DNA of 64,000 nucleotides from Proteus columbae (GTDB taxonomy: Bacteria; Pseudomonadota; Gammaproteobacteria; Enterobacterales; Enterobacteriaceae), in contig NZ_CP043925.1 in assembly GCF_009914335.1 (NCBI RefSeq), forward strand, positions 1,178,001-1,242,000, in the 5' to 3' direction. The position numbers were made by a program, and so were the translations under genes. Of this stretch, positions 50,092 to 61,769 are shown one piece after another. Each line of letters opens with the position of its first letter. Within the stretch, counting starts at the first letter, position 1. The notes below the pieces were generated by a model. The model searched no databases. It had not been told where the DNA came from and was given only the letters and a program-made list of their open reading frames with translations.

Positions 50092-50733
50092 ATGGCTGAC
50101 ACAGCACATCAGTGCACAATTGTAGGTATCGCTGGAGCTTCTGCTTCGGGTAAAAGTCTTATTGCAAGTACACTTTACCGCGAATTAAGAGCGCAAGTAG
50201 GTGATCATAATATCGGGGTGATACCAGAAGATTGTTATTATCGTGACCAAAGTGATTTAACGATGGAAGAACGATATAAGGTCAATTATGACCACCCAAA
50301 TTCGATGGATCACGCACTTTTATATCAGCATTTGTGTGAACTAAAAGCAGGAAAAACCATCGAACTCCCTCAATACGACTACGTTGCTCACACTCGCAAA
50401 ACAGAATCCATTCCTTTTCAACCTAAAAAAGTTATTATCATTGAAGGCATCTTGTTATTAACAGATAAACGCCTGCGTGAAGAGATGGATTTCTCTATCT
50501 TTGTTGATACGCCATTAGATATTTGCTTAATGCGTAGAATTAAACGTGATGTGAATGAACGTGGACGTAGCTTAGACTCAGTCATTGAACAATATAATAA
50601 AACCGTTCGTCCTATGTTCTTCCAGTTTATTGAACCTTCTAAACAATATGCCGATATTATTGTACCTAGAGGGGGTAAAAACCGCGTTGCGATTGATATT
50701 CTGAAAGCAAAAATTGGGCAGTTCTGCGAATAA
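50092..50733 (+). CDS. udk: Uridine kinase Udk
   Basis: Phosphorylates uridine and cytidine. The 213-residue product equals the E. coli length. Walker [16 protein letters not shown], the substrate region [24 protein letters not shown], and [16 protein letters not shown] are visible. ATG 50092 (MADTAHQ) is preferred over a TTG six bases earlier. It starts the udk-dcd-asmA series, as in E. coli. Confidence 0.96.
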   Translation: MADTAHQCTIVGIAGASASGKSLIASTLYRELRAQVGDHNIGVIPEDCYYRDQSDLTMEERYKVNYDHPNSMDHALLYQHLCELKAGKTIELPQYDYVAHTRKTESIPFQPKKVIIIEGILLLTDKRLREEMDFSIFVDTPLDICLMRRIKRDVNERGRSLDSVIEQYNKTVRPMFFQFIEPSKQYADIIVPRGGKNRVAIDILKAKIGQFCE

Positions 50734-50800
50734 TAGGTTCATTTGTGGGCAGCTTTCATGCATGATGAAACTGCCTGTTTAACTTGAAGAAGGAAATAAA

Positions 50801-51382
50801 ATGCGATTATGCGACCGTGATATTATTCAGTGGCTGGATGAAGGTAAATTAGTCATTGAACCCCGCCCGCCCGTCGAGCGAATTAACGGCGCAACAGCAG
50901 ATGTTTGCTTAGGAAATCAATTTCGTGTTTTCCAAGGTCATACTGCTGCTTATATTGATTTGAGTGGCCCTAAGGCTGAAGTGAACGCTGCGCTAGAACG
51001 TGTAATGAGTGATGAAATTGTGTTACCTGAAGGTGAAGCATTTTTCTTACATCCGGGTGAATTAGCGTTAGCGGTGACACTTGAGTCAGTCACTTTGCCT
51101 GATAATGTTGTTGGATGGTTAGATGGACGCTCATCATTAGCCCGTTTAGGTTTAATGGTACATGTTACCGCTCATCGTATTGATCCCGGCTGGCATGGAC
51201 AAATCGTATTAGAATTTTTTAATTCAGGTAAACTTCCTCTCGCATTAAGACCAGGTATGGTTATTGGTGCATTAAGCTTTGAACCTATGTCTGGTTCTGC
51301 TGATAGACCTTATAATCGTCGTCAAGATGCAAAATATAAAAATCAACAAGGTGCTGTTGGTAGTCGGATTAGTGAAGATTAA
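50801..51382 (+). CDS. dcd: dCTP deaminase Dcd
   Basis: Deaminates dCTP to dUTP. The 193-residue product has the family blocks [33 protein letters not shown], and [27 protein letters not shown] with the catalytic Glu in the following IVLEFFNSG. It lies 67 bases after udk with AAGAAGGAA before the ATG. asmA follows. Confidence 0.97.
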   Translation: MRLCDRDIIQWLDEGKLVIEPRPPVERINGATADVCLGNQFRVFQGHTAAYIDLSGPKAEVNAALERVMSDEIVLPEGEAFFLHPGELALAVTLESVTLPDNVVGWLDGRSSLARLGLMVHVTAHRIDPGWHGQIVLEFFNSGKLPLALRPGMVIGALSFEPMSGSADRPYNRRQDAKYKNQQGAVGSRISED

Positions 51383-51428
51383 CTATCTTTATAATCATCA
51401 TTATCATGTTCACTAAGCGGGTAATTAT

Positions 51429-53366
51429 ATGAAAAGGTTTTTGACAACACTGGCTATCTTGCTTGTGGTTATTTTTGCAGGCTTAACAGCGTTAGTTTTA
51501 CTCATTAACCCGAATGATTTCCGTGGATACCTTGTTGAAAGGGTCGAAAAACAAAGCGGTTATAAACTCACATTACAAGATGATATGCGTTGGCATGTGT
51601 GGCCAAAGTTAAGCATTATCAGTGGTAAAATGTCATTGACAGCACCTGGTGCTGAAATGCCTTTTATTACTGCCGATAATATGCGTCTTGATGTTGAGTT
51701 ATTACCGCTACTTTCCCATCAACTTGAAGTAAAAGAAGTCATGCTTAAAGGTGCCGTAGTTCGCCAAACACCTGAAAGTAAAGCCATTCCTAAAATATCA
51801 CCACCTTCTACTCCTCGAGATATTTCTCACCCAGTTGTCGAACCTAGAGCCAATAATTGGCAGTTGAATATCGCCAAAGTAAAAATTTCAGACAGCTTAA
51901 TTATTTGGCAAATGAAAGACGGTGAGCAACTTAATTTACGTGATATTGATTTATCGTTGAAAACAGACGAGAAAAAACAAGTTAGTCTTGAGATGAGCAC
52001 GAAAGTGAATCGTGACCGTCGTGAGATCACGCTAAATGTTGCTGCTGATGTGGATATGAACAGCTATCCTTACCAAGTTACGGGTAAGATCACACAGTTA
52101 GATTACGCTTTATCAGGAGTTGAGATCCCTGAAAATGGAATTGCAGGAAGTTTAACTTCAGATTTTACGATCCAAAATGAGGGCGTAAGAAAAATTTCAC
52201 TTGAGAACTTAAATCTCACAGCTAATGATAGTCAATTGCAAGGTAATATCAGTGCAGAATTTGCAGATGCTACTCGCTATCAAGTTGATTTAAAAAGTGA
52301 AATGCTAAATTTAAATACTTTATTGCCAGAATTAGCAACGGCTAAAGTATCAGAAAATGCGTTATTAGTGCCAACGACTGATAATCATATACCTCCTTCA
52401 TTTTCATTATTTAGTACAGCCCATGCGGCACCAGCACCGAATGCCACCATTATGGCAAAACCGGTTATTACTTCAGTTACCATTGAAAATAAAGAATATG
52501 ATCTAACGAGTTGGGGTGATATTGAGTTTACACTGAAATTATCCCTGAATAAGCTTCTCTATAAAGATTTAGAGATTAACAATTTTAAAATTGATGCATT
52601 AAATAACCCTAATTCACTGAATATTCAAACCTTAACAGGAAAAATCCTTCAAGGTGATTTTTCACTGCCAACGGTTATTTCAACAAGCATTGTGCCAGCG
52701 CATATCAGCATGGATATCACAATGAACAATATTCCATTAGAGCCACTATTGCGTGCCTTTAATCAACCTGAAAATTTCAGTGGATTAATTTCAGCAAAAG
52801 GGAATTTAGAAGGAACGGGATATAACCGAAAAGCTTTTTATCGTTATTGGCAAGGTACACTTAATACCTCTGTTACCCAATTTAAAATGCAGGGATTAAA
52901 TGTACCACAGGTTATTCAGCAATCAGTCGCTCAAGCGACGGATAAAGTGATTTACCCTGAAGATATCGAAAGTTATACCCAAGCAGATAATGTGATTGCC
53001 CAATTTAAGTTAGCACCCAAAGGAAAAGTAACCGTTAATTCACTTGATGCTCAAGCAGAGGCTTATCAAATTAAAGGGCAGGGCAAAGTGGATCTTCAAC
53101 GCCATAATCTTGATGTGATGTTATTTGTTAATATCAAAAAAGGTTGGGGTAAAGAAAACGAATTTATCCGTCAATTGGCTAAAATTGAAATTCCATTAAG
53201 ACTCTATGGTGATTGGGATGCGATTCAATATGAACTTAATATTGAAAAATTATTGCGCGATCAATTACAGCAAAAAGCCAAGCAAGCTATCGATAATTGG
53301 CTAAATAAACAAGATGCTGAAAGCCCTGAAGTAAAAGCACTTAATCAACTATTGAAGAAAATCTAG
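51429..53366 (+). CDS. asmA: AsmA-family envelope protein AsmA
   Basis: A 645-residue inner-membrane-anchored periplasmic protein of the AsmA family, implicated in phospholipid transport and outer-membrane assembly. An N-terminal signal-anchor (ILLVVIFAGLTALVLLINP) is followed by the N-terminal AsmA domain (RGYLVERVEKQSGYKLTLQD) and the C-terminal repeat-beta region with FSGLISAKGNLEGTG and RLYGDWDAIQYELNIEKLLRDQL. A middle segment of low conservation (about residues 305-345, Pro/Ala/Thr-rich) is a linker. A terminator follows at 53400-53433. Confidence 0.95.
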   Translation: MKRFLTTLAILLVVIFAGLTALVLLINPNDFRGYLVERVEKQSGYKLTLQDDMRWHVWPKLSIISGKMSLTAPGAEMPFITADNMRLDVELLPLLSHQLEVKEVMLKGAVVRQTPESKAIPKISPPSTPRDISHPVVEPRANNWQLNIAKVKISDSLIIWQMKDGEQLNLRDIDLSLKTDEKKQVSLEMSTKVNRDRREITLNVAADVDMNSYPYQVTGKITQLDYALSGVEIPENGIAGSLTSDFTIQNEGVRKISLENLNLTANDSQLQGNISAEFADATRYQVDLKSEMLNLNTLLPELATAKVSENALLVPTTDNHIPPSFSLFSTAHAAPAPNATIMAKPVITSVTIENKEYDLTSWGDIEFTLKLSLNKLLYKDLEINNFKIDALNNPNSLNIQTLTGKILQGDFSLPTVISTSIVPAHISMDITMNNIPLEPLLRAFNQPENFSGLISAKGNLEGTGYNRKAFYRYWQGTLNTSVTQFKMQGLNVPQVIQQSVAQATDKVIYPEDIESYTQADNVIAQFKLAPKGKVTVNSLDAQAEAYQIKGQGKVDLQRHNLDVMLFVNIKKGWGKENEFIRQLAKIEIPLRLYGDWDAIQYELNIEKLLRDQLQQKAKQAIDNWLNKQDAESPEVKALNQLLKKI

Positions 53367-53399
53367 TTTCACGATTTTTAACTTCATCACATTCTTAAT

Positions 53400-53433
53400 A
53401 AAAGCACACTATTTTGATAATCGTGTGCTTTTT
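53400..53433 (+). terminator. Terminator of asmA
   Basis: AAAGCACAC (53401-53409) and GTGTGCTTT (53423-53431) form a perfect 9-bp stem followed by T residues. Confidence 0.85.
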
Positions 53434-53641
53434 GCCTTATATCTATCATTTAATTTATGTTTTGAATGAAAAATAAGCATTCGTGCTATATACATGCAAA
53501 AAAATAGTCGTTTTTTTTGATATATGTCATACACTGCAACGTTGCCTTTGGGCAGAGTGTGTCAATCGCACTAAACGCAAAAATGATGATAAAAATAAAA
53601 AACTTCATTTTATAAATGACTATTTTAGACAGGATAAATAA

Positions 53642-55003
53642 ATGATCGAAATTCTTATCGGCGCCTTCGTTGCCGTAGGTGTTGGACGTTATATCGTAAA
53701 AGGCTATTCACCAACAGGTGTCTTAATGACGGGTGGTCTGTTATTACTGATCATCAGCGTAATTATGGGAAGGGCTGTTTTACCTGCGAGTGCGACTGCA
53801 ACAGGCTATGGCTTAATTGATATTGTCGAGTATGTGAAAAATCTACTAATGAGCCGTGGTGGCGATTTAGGTATGATGATCATGATACTTTGTGGTTTCG
53901 CTGCTTATATGACGCACATTGGCGCTAATGATGTTGTTGTAAAATTAGCATCACGCCCACTAAAAATGATTAACTCACCTTATTTGCTGATGGTTGCGGC
54001 TTACATTGTTGCATGTTTGATGTCACTGGCTGTTTCATCAGCAACAGGTTTAGGTGTGTTATTAATGGCAACGCTGTTCCCTGTTATGGTGAATATGGGA
54101 ATTAGCCGCGGAGCTGCTGCTGCAATCTGTGCGTCTCCAGCTTCTATTATCTTAGCGCCAACATCAGGTGATGTTATTTTAGCTGCTGAAGCATCTCAAA
54201 TGCCGCTGATTGATTTCGCATTTAAAACCACATTGCCTATCTCTATTGCTGCAATTATGGGTATGTGTATCGCTCACTTCTTCTGGCAGCGTTATCTTGA
54301 CCGTAAAGAGCATATCGAAACAGAAATGTTAGACGTGAATGAGATCAAAACTCACGCACCAAGTTTCTATGCAATTTTGCCTTTCACGCCAATTATCGGT
54401 GTTCTCGTTTTTGATGGTAAATGGTTACCAGAACTTCATATCGTTGCCATTATTATTATCTGTATGATTTTAGCGGCTGTTATCGAATTTATTCGTAGTT
54501 TCAGCGCAAAACAAGTTTTTGAAGGCTTAGAAGTGGCTTACCGTGGTATGGCAGATGCATTTGCACAAGTTGTGATGTTATTAGTCGCTGCTGGGGTATT
54601 CGCTCAAGGTTTAACAACCGTTGGCTTTATCAATGCGTTAATTGAAGGTGCTCAGTCATTAGGCTCAGGTGCCATTGTGATGATGATTGCACTGGTATTA
54701 ATTACCATGTTAGCGGCAATGACCACAGGCTCTGGTAATGCGCCATTCTATGCATTCGTTGAGTTAATTCCTCGTTTAGCAAGCAATATGGGTGTTAACC
54801 CAGCTTATTTAACCATCCCAATGTTACAAGCTTCAAACCTAGGTCGTACATTATCACCAGTTTCTGGTGTTGTCGTTGCCGTATCGGGTATGGCAAAAAT
54901 TTCACCTTTTGAAGTGATGAAGCGTGTTTCTGTACCCGTATTAGTAGGGCTGGTTATTGTTATTGTTGCAACTGAAATTCTTGTACCAAGTACATTAGGT
55001 TAA
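53642..55003 (+). CDS. dcuC: Anaerobic C4-dicarboxylate transporter DcuC
   Basis: A 453-residue inner-membrane carrier, orthologous to E. coli DcuC, that exports succinate during fermentation and exchanges it with fumarate. Motifs are MSRGGDLGMMIMILCGFAAYM, INSPYLLMVAA, ISRGAAAAICASPASIILAP, TTGSGNAPFYAFVELIPRL and NLGRTLSPVSGVVVAV. The product has about 12 helices. A half-matching FNR-like site (53517-53530) upstream is too weak to rely on. Two terminators follow, one shared with yegH. A diverged DcuC-like paralogue lies at 14426-15793. Confidence 0.95.
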   Translation: MIEILIGAFVAVGVGRYIVKGYSPTGVLMTGGLLLLIISVIMGRAVLPASATATGYGLIDIVEYVKNLLMSRGGDLGMMIMILCGFAAYMTHIGANDVVVKLASRPLKMINSPYLLMVAAYIVACLMSLAVSSATGLGVLLMATLFPVMVNMGISRGAAAAICASPASIILAPTSGDVILAAEASQMPLIDFAFKTTLPISIAAIMGMCIAHFFWQRYLDRKEHIETEMLDVNEIKTHAPSFYAILPFTPIIGVLVFDGKWLPELHIVAIIIICMILAAVIEFIRSFSAKQVFEGLEVAYRGMADAFAQVVMLLVAAGVFAQGLTTVGFINALIEGAQSLGSGAIVMMIALVLITMLAAMTTGSGNAPFYAFVELIPRLASNMGVNPAYLTIPMLQASNLGRTLSPVSGVVVAVSGMAKISPFEVMKRVSVPVLVGLVIVIVATEILVPSTLG

Positions 55004-55052
55004 TTATTAACTCATTGAATTAATATTAAATTATTATTTTAAATTTTATTGG

Positions 55053-55084
55053 CGGGCTTTGTGTGAAAACAAAGCCCGTTTTTT
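55053..55084 (+). terminator. Terminator of dcuC
   Basis: CGGGCTTTGT (55053-55062) and ACAAAGCCCG (55069-55078) form a 10-bp stem followed by six T. Confidence 0.9.
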
Positions 55085-55107
55085 ATGGTACATAAAATGC
55101 AGATAAA

Positions 55108-55134
55108 AAATATCCGCCTTAAAGGCGGATATTT
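55108..55134 (-). terminator. Terminator of yegH
   Basis: AATATCCGCCTT and AAGGCGGATATT form a perfect stem just after the yegH stop, with a run of T on the minus strand. Confidence 0.85.
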
Positions 55135-55150
55135 TGCTATTTGACAGGGA

Positions 55151-56731
55151 CTACGCTTCGTCAACGTTTTCTTCGTCTTCTGGTGTAGGTTCAACAATTC
55201 GAACTTTATTAATTCTATGGTTGTTCACTTCTAACGGCTCAAATTCAATGCCATCAATAAGGATTTTCTCACCAACAGTTGGAACACGTTGTAAATGCTC
55301 CATTAATAAGCCTGCTAAGGTTTCATACTCACGTTTTTCATCCAGTTTGATTGGAATATAAAGCACTAAGTCTTCAAGTGGTGTAAAACCGTTTACAGTC
55401 CATGAACCGTCTTCGTTTTGAACCAAGTCATGACGTGAATCGTTTTCTTCAGAACTGACAGGTAAGTTACCTGCAATAGTTTCCATAACGTCAGTCAGCG
55501 TCACGATCCCTTCTACTGAACCAAATTCATCTACAACAAAAGCGAAGTGAGTGTGAGCACTGCGGAACTGTTCTAACGCTTGCAATAAAGATAAACCTTC
55601 AGGGAAAATCAAAGGTTGAGTGACCAATAAACGTAAGTTTAGAGGTTCATTACGCAACTGTTGATTCAGTAGTTGAATAACATTAACAACACCGACAGGT
55701 TCATCACCAGATTGTTCATCGGTGATCACTAGGCGAGAGTGAGGATCCTTTTCCAATAATTGGCGAATATCATCTTGTGTTGCATTTAAGTCTACGTATT
55801 CAACATCATGGCGAGACGTCATGATACTGTTAACATTACGTTGGCTTAAACCAAGCACACGTACAATCATTTGGCGTTCTTGAGGATCAAACACTTCTTC
55901 TGAACTGGAGACTAAATCAGATGTGTGAGGATCTAATTCAGAAGATTCAGGTTTACCATTAATAATACGTAGAACCGCTTCTGCTGTACGTTCACGCAAA
56001 GAGCGAGAAGCCGATAAGAAACGGCGACGGTTAAATTGTGCAAGCTGATTAAAGACTTCTATCATGATAGAGAAGCCAATCGCTGCATATAGGTAACCTT
56101 TTGGAATGGCGTAGCCAAAGCCTTCGGCAACTAATGCAAAACCAATCATCAGCAAGAAGCTTAAACACAAGATAACAATAGTTGGGTGGTTATTGACGAA
56201 ATTTGTTAGAGGCTTACTTGCAAGGATCATCAAGAACATTGCAATAGTAACAGCCGCAATCATAACACCTAAATGATCAACCATACCCACAGCGGTTATC
56301 ACTGAGTCAAGCGAGAATACCGCATCCAGCACGATAATTTGTGCAACGACAGACCAAAAGCTGGTCGTTTTGCGTTGTTTCCCTTCGTTGTGATCTTTAC
56401 CTTCTAGCCGTTCATTAAGCTCCATTGTGGCTTTGAACAGCAAGAATATCCCTCCGAGAAGCATGATCAAGTCTCTTGCACTGAAAGGATGATCAAACAG
56501 TGTAATAAGAGGTTTTGTCAGAGTGATAAGCCAAGAGAGACTAAATAACAACACAATTCGCATAACAAGGGCACACAATAAACCTGTTATACGTGCTTTA
56601 TCTCTTAGTTTTGCTGGGAGTTTATCTGCCAGAATAGCAATGAAAACAAGGTTATCAATACCAAGTACGATTTCGAGAACAATTAAGGTGGAGAGTCCTA
56701 CCCAGATTGTCGGATCTAAGATCCATTCCAT
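55151..56731 (-). CDS. yegH: YegH: TerC-CBS-CorC membrane protein
   Basis: A 526-residue fusion (E. coli 527). An N-terminal TerC-family membrane domain ([43 protein letters not shown], with acidic residues in membrane segments) is followed by a linker, then a CBS-domain pair (around residues 300-420) and a CorC/HlyC-type transporter-associated domain ending at [11 protein letters not shown]. TerC proteins are linked to metal (manganese) homeostasis. ATG 56731 ([10 protein letters not shown]) aligns with the family; a longer frame to 56806 is not supported. It faces dcuC across shared terminators. Confidence 0.94.
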   Translation of the reverse strand: MEWILDPTIWVGLSTLIVLEIVLGIDNLVFIAILADKLPAKLRDKARITGLLCALVMRIVLLFSLSWLITLTKPLITLFDHPFSARDLIMLLGGIFLLFKATMELNERLEGKDHNEGKQRKTTSFWSVVAQIIVLDAVFSLDSVITAVGMVDHLGVMIAAVTIAMFLMILASKPLTNFVNNHPTIVILCLSFLLMIGFALVAEGFGYAIPKGYLYAAIGFSIMIEVFNQLAQFNRRRFLSASRSLRERTAEAVLRIINGKPESSELDPHTSDLVSSSEEVFDPQERQMIVRVLGLSQRNVNSIMTSRHDVEYVDLNATQDDIRQLLEKDPHSRLVITDEQSGDEPVGVVNVIQLLNQQLRNEPLNLRLLVTQPLIFPEGLSLLQALEQFRSAHTHFAFVVDEFGSVEGIVTLTDVMETIAGNLPVSSEENDSRHDLVQNEDGSWTVNGFTPLEDLVLYIPIKLDEKREYETLAGLLMEHLQRVPTVGEKILIDGIEFEPLEVNNHRINKVRIVEPTPEDEENVDEA

Positions 56732-56975
56732 ACAGTTTGTTTTACCTTCTATAAAGACGGCATATGCCGACTTGAGAATAATGAGCAATTTGAAGGAATT
56801 TTTCAATAAATTATTATTAGTAACAGGGGAATAATTTCATTTTGTCTAAAAGATTGTGATACCAATTACATCAATAACTACCACCAAGTGAGAGAGTGAG
56901 TTACTATGTGATCAGGTTAACAAATTGTCAGTACATTGATACTGGCAGGTTTATTTTCAGACGGGAGTTATTTTC

Positions 56976-58382
56976 ATGTCCAAACAGCAAATCGGCGTGG
57001 TTGGTATGGCAGTTATGGGACGTAACCTTGCGCTAAATATTGAAAGCCGTGGTTATTCTGTATCTATTTACAACCGCTCAAGCGATAAAACTAACGAAGT
57101 TATCGCTGAAAATCCAGGTAAAAAACTGGTTCCGAATTATTCTATTGAAGAGTTTGTTGATTCGTTAGAAAAACCGCGCCGTATTTTATTAATGGTAAAA
57201 GCGGGTGAAGCAACGGATAAAACAATTGCTGCATTGACACCGCATTTAGATAAAGGCGATATCCTTATCGATGGCGGAAATACTTTCTTTAAAGATACTA
57301 TTCGTCGTAACCGTGAATTATCAGCGCAAGGCTTTAACTTCATTGGTACAGGTGTTTCTGGTGGTGAAGAAGGTGCATTAAAAGGCCCTTCAATCATGCC
57401 TGGCGGACAAAAAGAAGCTTACGAATTAGTTGCTCCTATCCTTGAAAAAATTGCGGCTGTTGCTGAAGGTGAACCTTGTGTAACTTATATCGGTGCTGAT
57501 GGTGCGGGTCACTATGTGAAAATGGTTCATAACGGTATCGAATATGGCGATATGCAGCTAATTGCAGAAGCGTATTCAGTATTAAAACATTCACTAGGCC
57601 TAACTAATGAAGAATTAGCAGAAACCTTCACCGAGTGGAATAAAGGCGAATTAAGCAGCTATCTAATTGAAATTACAGCTGATATCTTCCGTAAGAAAGA
57701 TGACGAAGGTAAATATCTTGTAGATGTTATTCTTGATGAAGCGGCAAATAAAGGTACAGGTAAATGGACTAGCCAAAGTTCTTTAGACTTAGGTGTGCCA
57801 GTTACTCTTATTACTGAGTCTGTGTTTGCTCGTTATATCTCTTCATTAAAAGATCAACGCGTTGCTGCATCTAAAGTATTATCAGGCCCAACACCTAAAG
57901 CATTCTCAGGTGATAAAAAAGCCTTTATTGAAAATGTTCGCCGTGCACTGTATTTAGGTAAAATTGTCTCTTATGCTCAAGGCTTCCAACAACTGAAAGC
58001 AGCATCAGACGAATATAACTGGGATTTAAATTACGGTGAAATAGCGAAGATTTTCCGTGCGGGTTGTATCATCCGTGCTCAATTCCTGCAAAAAATTACA
58101 GATGCCTATAACGAAGATGCAAGTATTGCAAATCTGCTGTTAGCACCATACTTTAAACAAATCGCTGACGATTACCAACAAGCTCTGCGTGATGTTGTTT
58201 GTTATGGCGTACAAGCAGGTATTCCTACTCCAACATTCTCTGCGGCTATTTCTTACTACGATAGCTATCGTGCAGAAGTGTTACCAGCAAACTTAATCCA
58301 AGCTCAACGTGACTACTTTGGTGCGCATACTTATAAACGTACTGATAAAGATGGCGTATTCCATACCGAGTGGATGGAATAA
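56976..58382 (+). CDS. gnd: 6-phosphogluconate dehydrogenase Gnd
   Basis: Oxidatively decarboxylates 6-phosphogluconate to ribulose 5-phosphate with NADP+, 468 residues. The dinucleotide site [18 protein letters not shown], the substrate loop [19 protein letters not shown], and the catalytic [14 protein letters not shown] are visible. CGGGAG stands before the ATG. It is monocistronic, with a terminator at 58427-58454. Confidence 0.97.
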   Translation: MSKQQIGVVGMAVMGRNLALNIESRGYSVSIYNRSSDKTNEVIAENPGKKLVPNYSIEEFVDSLEKPRRILLMVKAGEATDKTIAALTPHLDKGDILIDGGNTFFKDTIRRNRELSAQGFNFIGTGVSGGEEGALKGPSIMPGGQKEAYELVAPILEKIAAVAEGEPCVTYIGADGAGHYVKMVHNGIEYGDMQLIAEAYSVLKHSLGLTNEELAETFTEWNKGELSSYLIEITADIFRKKDDEGKYLVDVILDEAANKGTGKWTSQSSLDLGVPVTLITESVFARYISSLKDQRVAASKVLSGPTPKAFSGDKKAFIENVRRALYLGKIVSYAQGFQQLKAASDEYNWDLNYGEIAKIFRAGCIIRAQFLQKITDAYNEDASIANLLLAPYFKQIADDYQQALRDVVCYGVQAGIPTPTFSAAISYYDSYRAEVLPANLIQAQRDYFGAHTYKRTDKDGVFHTEWME

Positions 58383-58426
58383 ATAAGATTAAATATTCGG
58401 TTATTTTAATCGAAATATAACAAATA

Positions 58427-58454
58427 AAAGGTGCTCAAATAGAGCACCTTTTTT
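58427..58454. terminator. Terminator of gnd / first dctA
   Basis: AAAGGTGCTC (58427-58436) and GAGCACCTTT (58442-58451) form a perfect 10-bp stem between convergent genes, with T-run on the plus side. Confidence 0.9.
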
Positions 58455-58496
58455 ATAGATGTGACCCGCCCTAAATAAGGTTGAGACTTTTCCAAT

Positions 58497-59849
58497 CTAT
58501 TGCTCAGAGACTTTCACATAATGAGGTTCTTCATTTACATTATCAGAGACTAAATTATCATTAGCAAAGTCTTCTCTGGATATTTTGCCACTAAAAATAT
58601 CATTCATTCTCTCTTTATCAAGTGCATTTTCCCAACGAGCGACAACAATGCAAGCACAAGCATTACCGACAATATTGGTCAATGCACGGCATTCTGACAT
58701 AAAGCGATCTATACCTAAGATAAGCGCCATACCTGCGACTGGAACACTAGGTACAACCGATAGCGTTGCTGCTAAGGTAATAAAGCCCGCGCCAGTGACA
58801 CCCGCTGCACCTTTTGAGCTGATCATGGCAACAAACAGTAACGTAATTTGTTCTGTTAACGACAAATCAACGCCTGTTGCTTGAGCGATAAATAAAGCCG
58901 CCATAGTCATATAGATATTGGTGCCATCTAAATTAAAGGAATAACCTGTAGGAATAACTAAACCCACGACAGATTTTTTACAGCCCAGTTGCTCCATTTT
59001 ACTCATTAATGTGGGTAGTGCGGCTTCAGATGAAGAGGTACCTAATACTAACCATAACTCGTCTTTAATGTATTTAATTAAAGAGAGAATGGAGAAGCCG
59101 TTATATTTGGCAACAGCACCTAATACCACGAGTACAAAAAGTAATGCAGTAAGGTAAAAAGTAATCACTAACAACATTAAATTGCCAATAGAAGAAATAC
59201 CATATTTACCTATGGTAAACGCCATGGCACCAAAGGCACCAATAGGTGCTAACTTCATTAGCATACCAACCATCTTAAAGATGGGGTCGCAAAGATGCTG
59301 TAAGAATTTTAATACAGGTTCACCCTGTGAGCCTATTGATGCTAATGCTAGACCAAAAATCACAGAAACAAACAATACTTGCAAGATATTGCCGTTAACT
59401 AATGGGCTAACGATAGTATCTGGGATGATATTCATTAGAAAACTAACAAGAGAAGAGCTGTGTGCTTGTGTGACATACATTTCTACTCGGCTACTATCTA
59501 ATGATTCAGGAGAGATATTTAAACCATCACCAGGGCGAATAATATTAGCGGTTATTAATCCAATAATCAGCGCAATAGTTGAAAAAGTTAAGAAGTAAAT
59601 CATTGATTTACCTGCTACTTTTCCTACTGTTTTCATATTGTTCATGCCAGCAATACCGGTGACGACTGTTAAGAAAATCACAGGTGCAATAATCATTTTG
59701 ACGATTTTGATAAAACCATCACCTAGCGGTTTGAAGGATTCACCCACATCAGGATAAAAATGACCAAGCAAAATACCTAGAATGATAGCGATAATCACTT
59801 GGACATATAACACACGATAAAAGGGGAGCTTGCGGGATGAAATCTGCAT
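58497..59849 (-). CDS. DctA-family C4-dicarboxylate:cation symporter (copy 1)
   Basis: A 450-residue DAACS-family symporter for succinate, fumarate, malate and similar. Motifs include [57 protein letters not shown], the hairpin-flanking [10 protein letters not shown], and [21 protein letters not shown] with the substrate-binding region. It is very similar to the next gene over its whole length and differs mainly in the last 30 residues and in scattered positions. It has its own promoter (59939-59967 on the minus strand). Confidence 0.93.
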   Translation of the reverse strand: MQISSRKLPFYRVLYVQVIIAIILGILLGHFYPDVGESFKPLGDGFIKIVKMIIAPVIFLTVVTGIAGMNNMKTVGKVAGKSMIYFLTFSTIALIIGLITANIIRPGDGLNISPESLDSSRVEMYVTQAHSSSLVSFLMNIIPDTIVSPLVNGNILQVLFVSVIFGLALASIGSQGEPVLKFLQHLCDPIFKMVGMLMKLAPIGAFGAMAFTIGKYGISSIGNLMLLVITFYLTALLFVLVVLGAVAKYNGFSILSLIKYIKDELWLVLGTSSSEAALPTLMSKMEQLGCKKSVVGLVIPTGYSFNLDGTNIYMTMAALFIAQATGVDLSLTEQITLLFVAMISSKGAAGVTGAGFITLAATLSVVPSVPVAGMALILGIDRFMSECRALTNIVGNACACIVVARWENALDKERMNDIFSGKISREDFANDNLVSDNVNEEPHYVKVSEQ

Positions 59850-59938
59850 AAAAATTCCCTGTAACTGAAAGATATTGACTAAATAAAAAAGAAATTATGA
59901 TGTAAATTATTATTTACATTTATTTTGTTGTGACAGGT

Positions 59939-59967
59939 AACTTAAAGGTATGAGTAAATCAGGTCAA
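59939..59967 (-). promoter_or_regulatory. Promoter of dctA copy 1
   Basis: On the minus strand TTGACC (59962-59967) and TAAGTT (59939-59944) stand exactly 17 bp apart. The same pair, with the same spacing, occurs before copy 2, and the 22 bp spanning and upstream of the -35 box (59955-59976) are identical in both. The remaining spacer 59850-60283 is AT-rich and contains only the leader of copy 1 and the terminator of copy 2. Confidence 0.6.
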
Positions 59968-60239
59968 TAAAATAAAGTTGATTTTATCAAATATTGTGCT
60001 CTTCATCTAAAAAATTAGATTTAATTTCAGTTTATTGCTATTTGTGGAATTTATTTTTCTTAAATCAATAAGTTAATGAAATTATATTTTGTTTTAATTT
60101 ATTGTATTTATTTAACAATATGTGTATTTGGCTTTGTTTTTTAGTGAATAAAATGATTTAAATGTAAAAAATATGAAAGGTAAGTAGTGAGAAAAGAGAT
60201 TGGATGTAATGCTTTGTTTTTATTTAATTATTTTAAAAA

Positions 60240-60261
60240 AAAGAGCGCATAAGCGCTCTTT
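60240..60261 (-). terminator. Terminator of dctA copy 2
   Basis: AAAGAGCGC (60240-60248) and GCGCTCTTT (60253-60261) form a perfect stem with ATAA loop. On the minus strand a run of eight T follows. Confidence 0.9.
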
Positions 60262-60283
60262 TATGGATTATAGAAAATGATTT

Positions 60284-61633
60284 TTATTTTACTGGGATCT
60301 TAATTGAGTTATCAGACTCAATATTAATAGGAGCTAATGGAGCATCTTCAACAAATTCGCTTGATGCTCTACCACTAAAGACATCATTCATTCTTTCTTT
60401 ATCTAAGGCATTTTCCCAACGAGCAACAACGATACAGGCACAAGCATTACCAACAAGATTGGTCAATGCGCGACACTCTGACATAAAGCGGTCAATCCCT
60501 AGAATTAATGCCATACCTGCAACGGGAACACTAGGTACAACGGATAAGGTTGCCGCTAAAGTAATAAAGCCAGCACCAGTAACACCCGCAGCACCTTTTG
60601 AACTTATCATTGCGACTAAGAGTAGAGTGATTTGTTCTGTTAATGAAAGCTCAATACCTGTGGCTTGTGCAATAAATAGAGCCGCCATGGTCATATAGAT
60701 ATTAGTACCATCTAAGTTAAAGGAGTAACCCGTTGGAATAACTAAGCCGACGACTGATTTTTTACAGCCTACATTTTCCATTTTACGCATTAAGCTAGGT
60801 AAAGCTGCTTCTGAAGAAGAAGTACCTAATACTAACCAAAGTTCATCTTTAATATATTTAATTAAAGAGAGAATAGAGAAGCCATTATATTTTGCAACAG
60901 CGCCTAACACGACAAGAACAAACAATAATGAAGTAATGTAGAAAGTCAGAACAAGCAATACTAAGTTACTGATTGATGAAATACCGTACTTTCCGATGGT
61001 AAAGGCCATGGCACCAAAAGCGCCGATAGGTGCTAATTTCATTAGCATACCGACCATTTTGAATACTGGTTCTGAGAAGTTTTGTAAGAACTTAAGAACT
61101 GGCTCGCCACGAGTCCCTATAGAGGCTAGTGCGATACCAAAGACCACAGAAACAAACAGTACTTGCAGAATATTGCCGTTAACTAATGGGCTGACAACAG
61201 TATCAGGGATGATATTCATTAAGAAACCAACAATAGAAGAATCATGGGCTTTTGCGACATAACTTTCTACTTTGCTCGCATCTAATGAAGCAGGAGAGAT
61301 ATTTAAACCATCACCTGGGCGAATAACATTTGCAACGATTAACCCAATAATTAATGCAATGGTAGAGAAAGTCAGGAAGTAAGCCATGGATTTACCCGCA
61401 ACTGTACCTACCGCTTTCATATTATTCATACCTGCAATACCAGTGACGACTGTTAAAAAGATAACAGGTGCGATGATCATTTTTACAATTTTGATAAATC
61501 CATCACCAAGTGGTTTAAAGGATTCACCCACATCAGGGTAAAAATGCCCGAGCAAGATACCAAGTAAGATGGCAACGATAACTTGCACATAAAGCACTTT
61601 ATAAAGCGGTTGTTTTTTAGTTGAAGTTTGCAT
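60284..61633 (-). CDS. DctA-family C4-dicarboxylate:cation symporter (copy 2)
   Basis: A 449-residue paralogue of the adjacent DctA-type carrier, with the same motifs ([48 protein letters not shown]). Substitutions cluster in the periplasmic stretch near residue 115-130 ([15 protein letters not shown] against [14 protein letters not shown]) and in the tail. It is the upstream copy of a tandem duplication in which each copy has its own promoter and terminator, so the two can be regulated separately. Which one is the ancestral dctA cannot be told here. Confidence 0.93.
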   Translation of the reverse strand: MQTSTKKQPLYKVLYVQVIVAILLGILLGHFYPDVGESFKPLGDGFIKIVKMIIAPVIFLTVVTGIAGMNNMKAVGTVAGKSMAYFLTFSTIALIIGLIVANVIRPGDGLNISPASLDASKVESYVAKAHDSSIVGFLMNIIPDTVVSPLVNGNILQVLFVSVVFGIALASIGTRGEPVLKFLQNFSEPVFKMVGMLMKLAPIGAFGAMAFTIGKYGISSISNLVLLVLTFYITSLLFVLVVLGAVAKYNGFSILSLIKYIKDELWLVLGTSSSEAALPSLMRKMENVGCKKSVVGLVIPTGYSFNLDGTNIYMTMAALFIAQATGIELSLTEQITLLLVAMISSKGAAGVTGAGFITLAATLSVVPSVPVAGMALILGIDRFMSECRALTNLVGNACACIVVARWENALDKERMNDVFSGRASSEFVEDAPLAPINIESDNSIKIPVK

Positions 61634-61740
61634 GAAGATTTCCCTGCACCTATTGGTACATTGTTTATATATTTATTTGTATGTTAGAAAATAACTGAGT
61701 TGTAAATAGGATTTTACATTATTGTATTTTTATTGATGCT

Positions 61741-61769
61741 AACTTAAATGTACTACTAAATCAGGTCAA
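61741..61769 (-). promoter_or_regulatory. Promoter of dctA copy 2
   Basis: TTGACC (61764-61769, minus strand) and TAAGTT (61741-61746) at 17-bp spacing, as in copy 1, with identical flanking 22 bp at 61757-61778. The rest of the 432-bp spacer 61634-62065 is AT-rich and holds the inverted repeat at 62001-62045. Confidence 0.6.

Noticed and set aside
53517-53530. FNR-like site upstream of dcuC
   Set aside because: Only the first half (TTGAT) matches; the second half reads GTCAT, so it is too weak to call.
59979-59991. TTGAT...ATCAA palindrome upstream of dctA copy 1
   Set aside because: The spacer is three bases, not four, so it does not fit FNR, and it is not conserved before copy 2.
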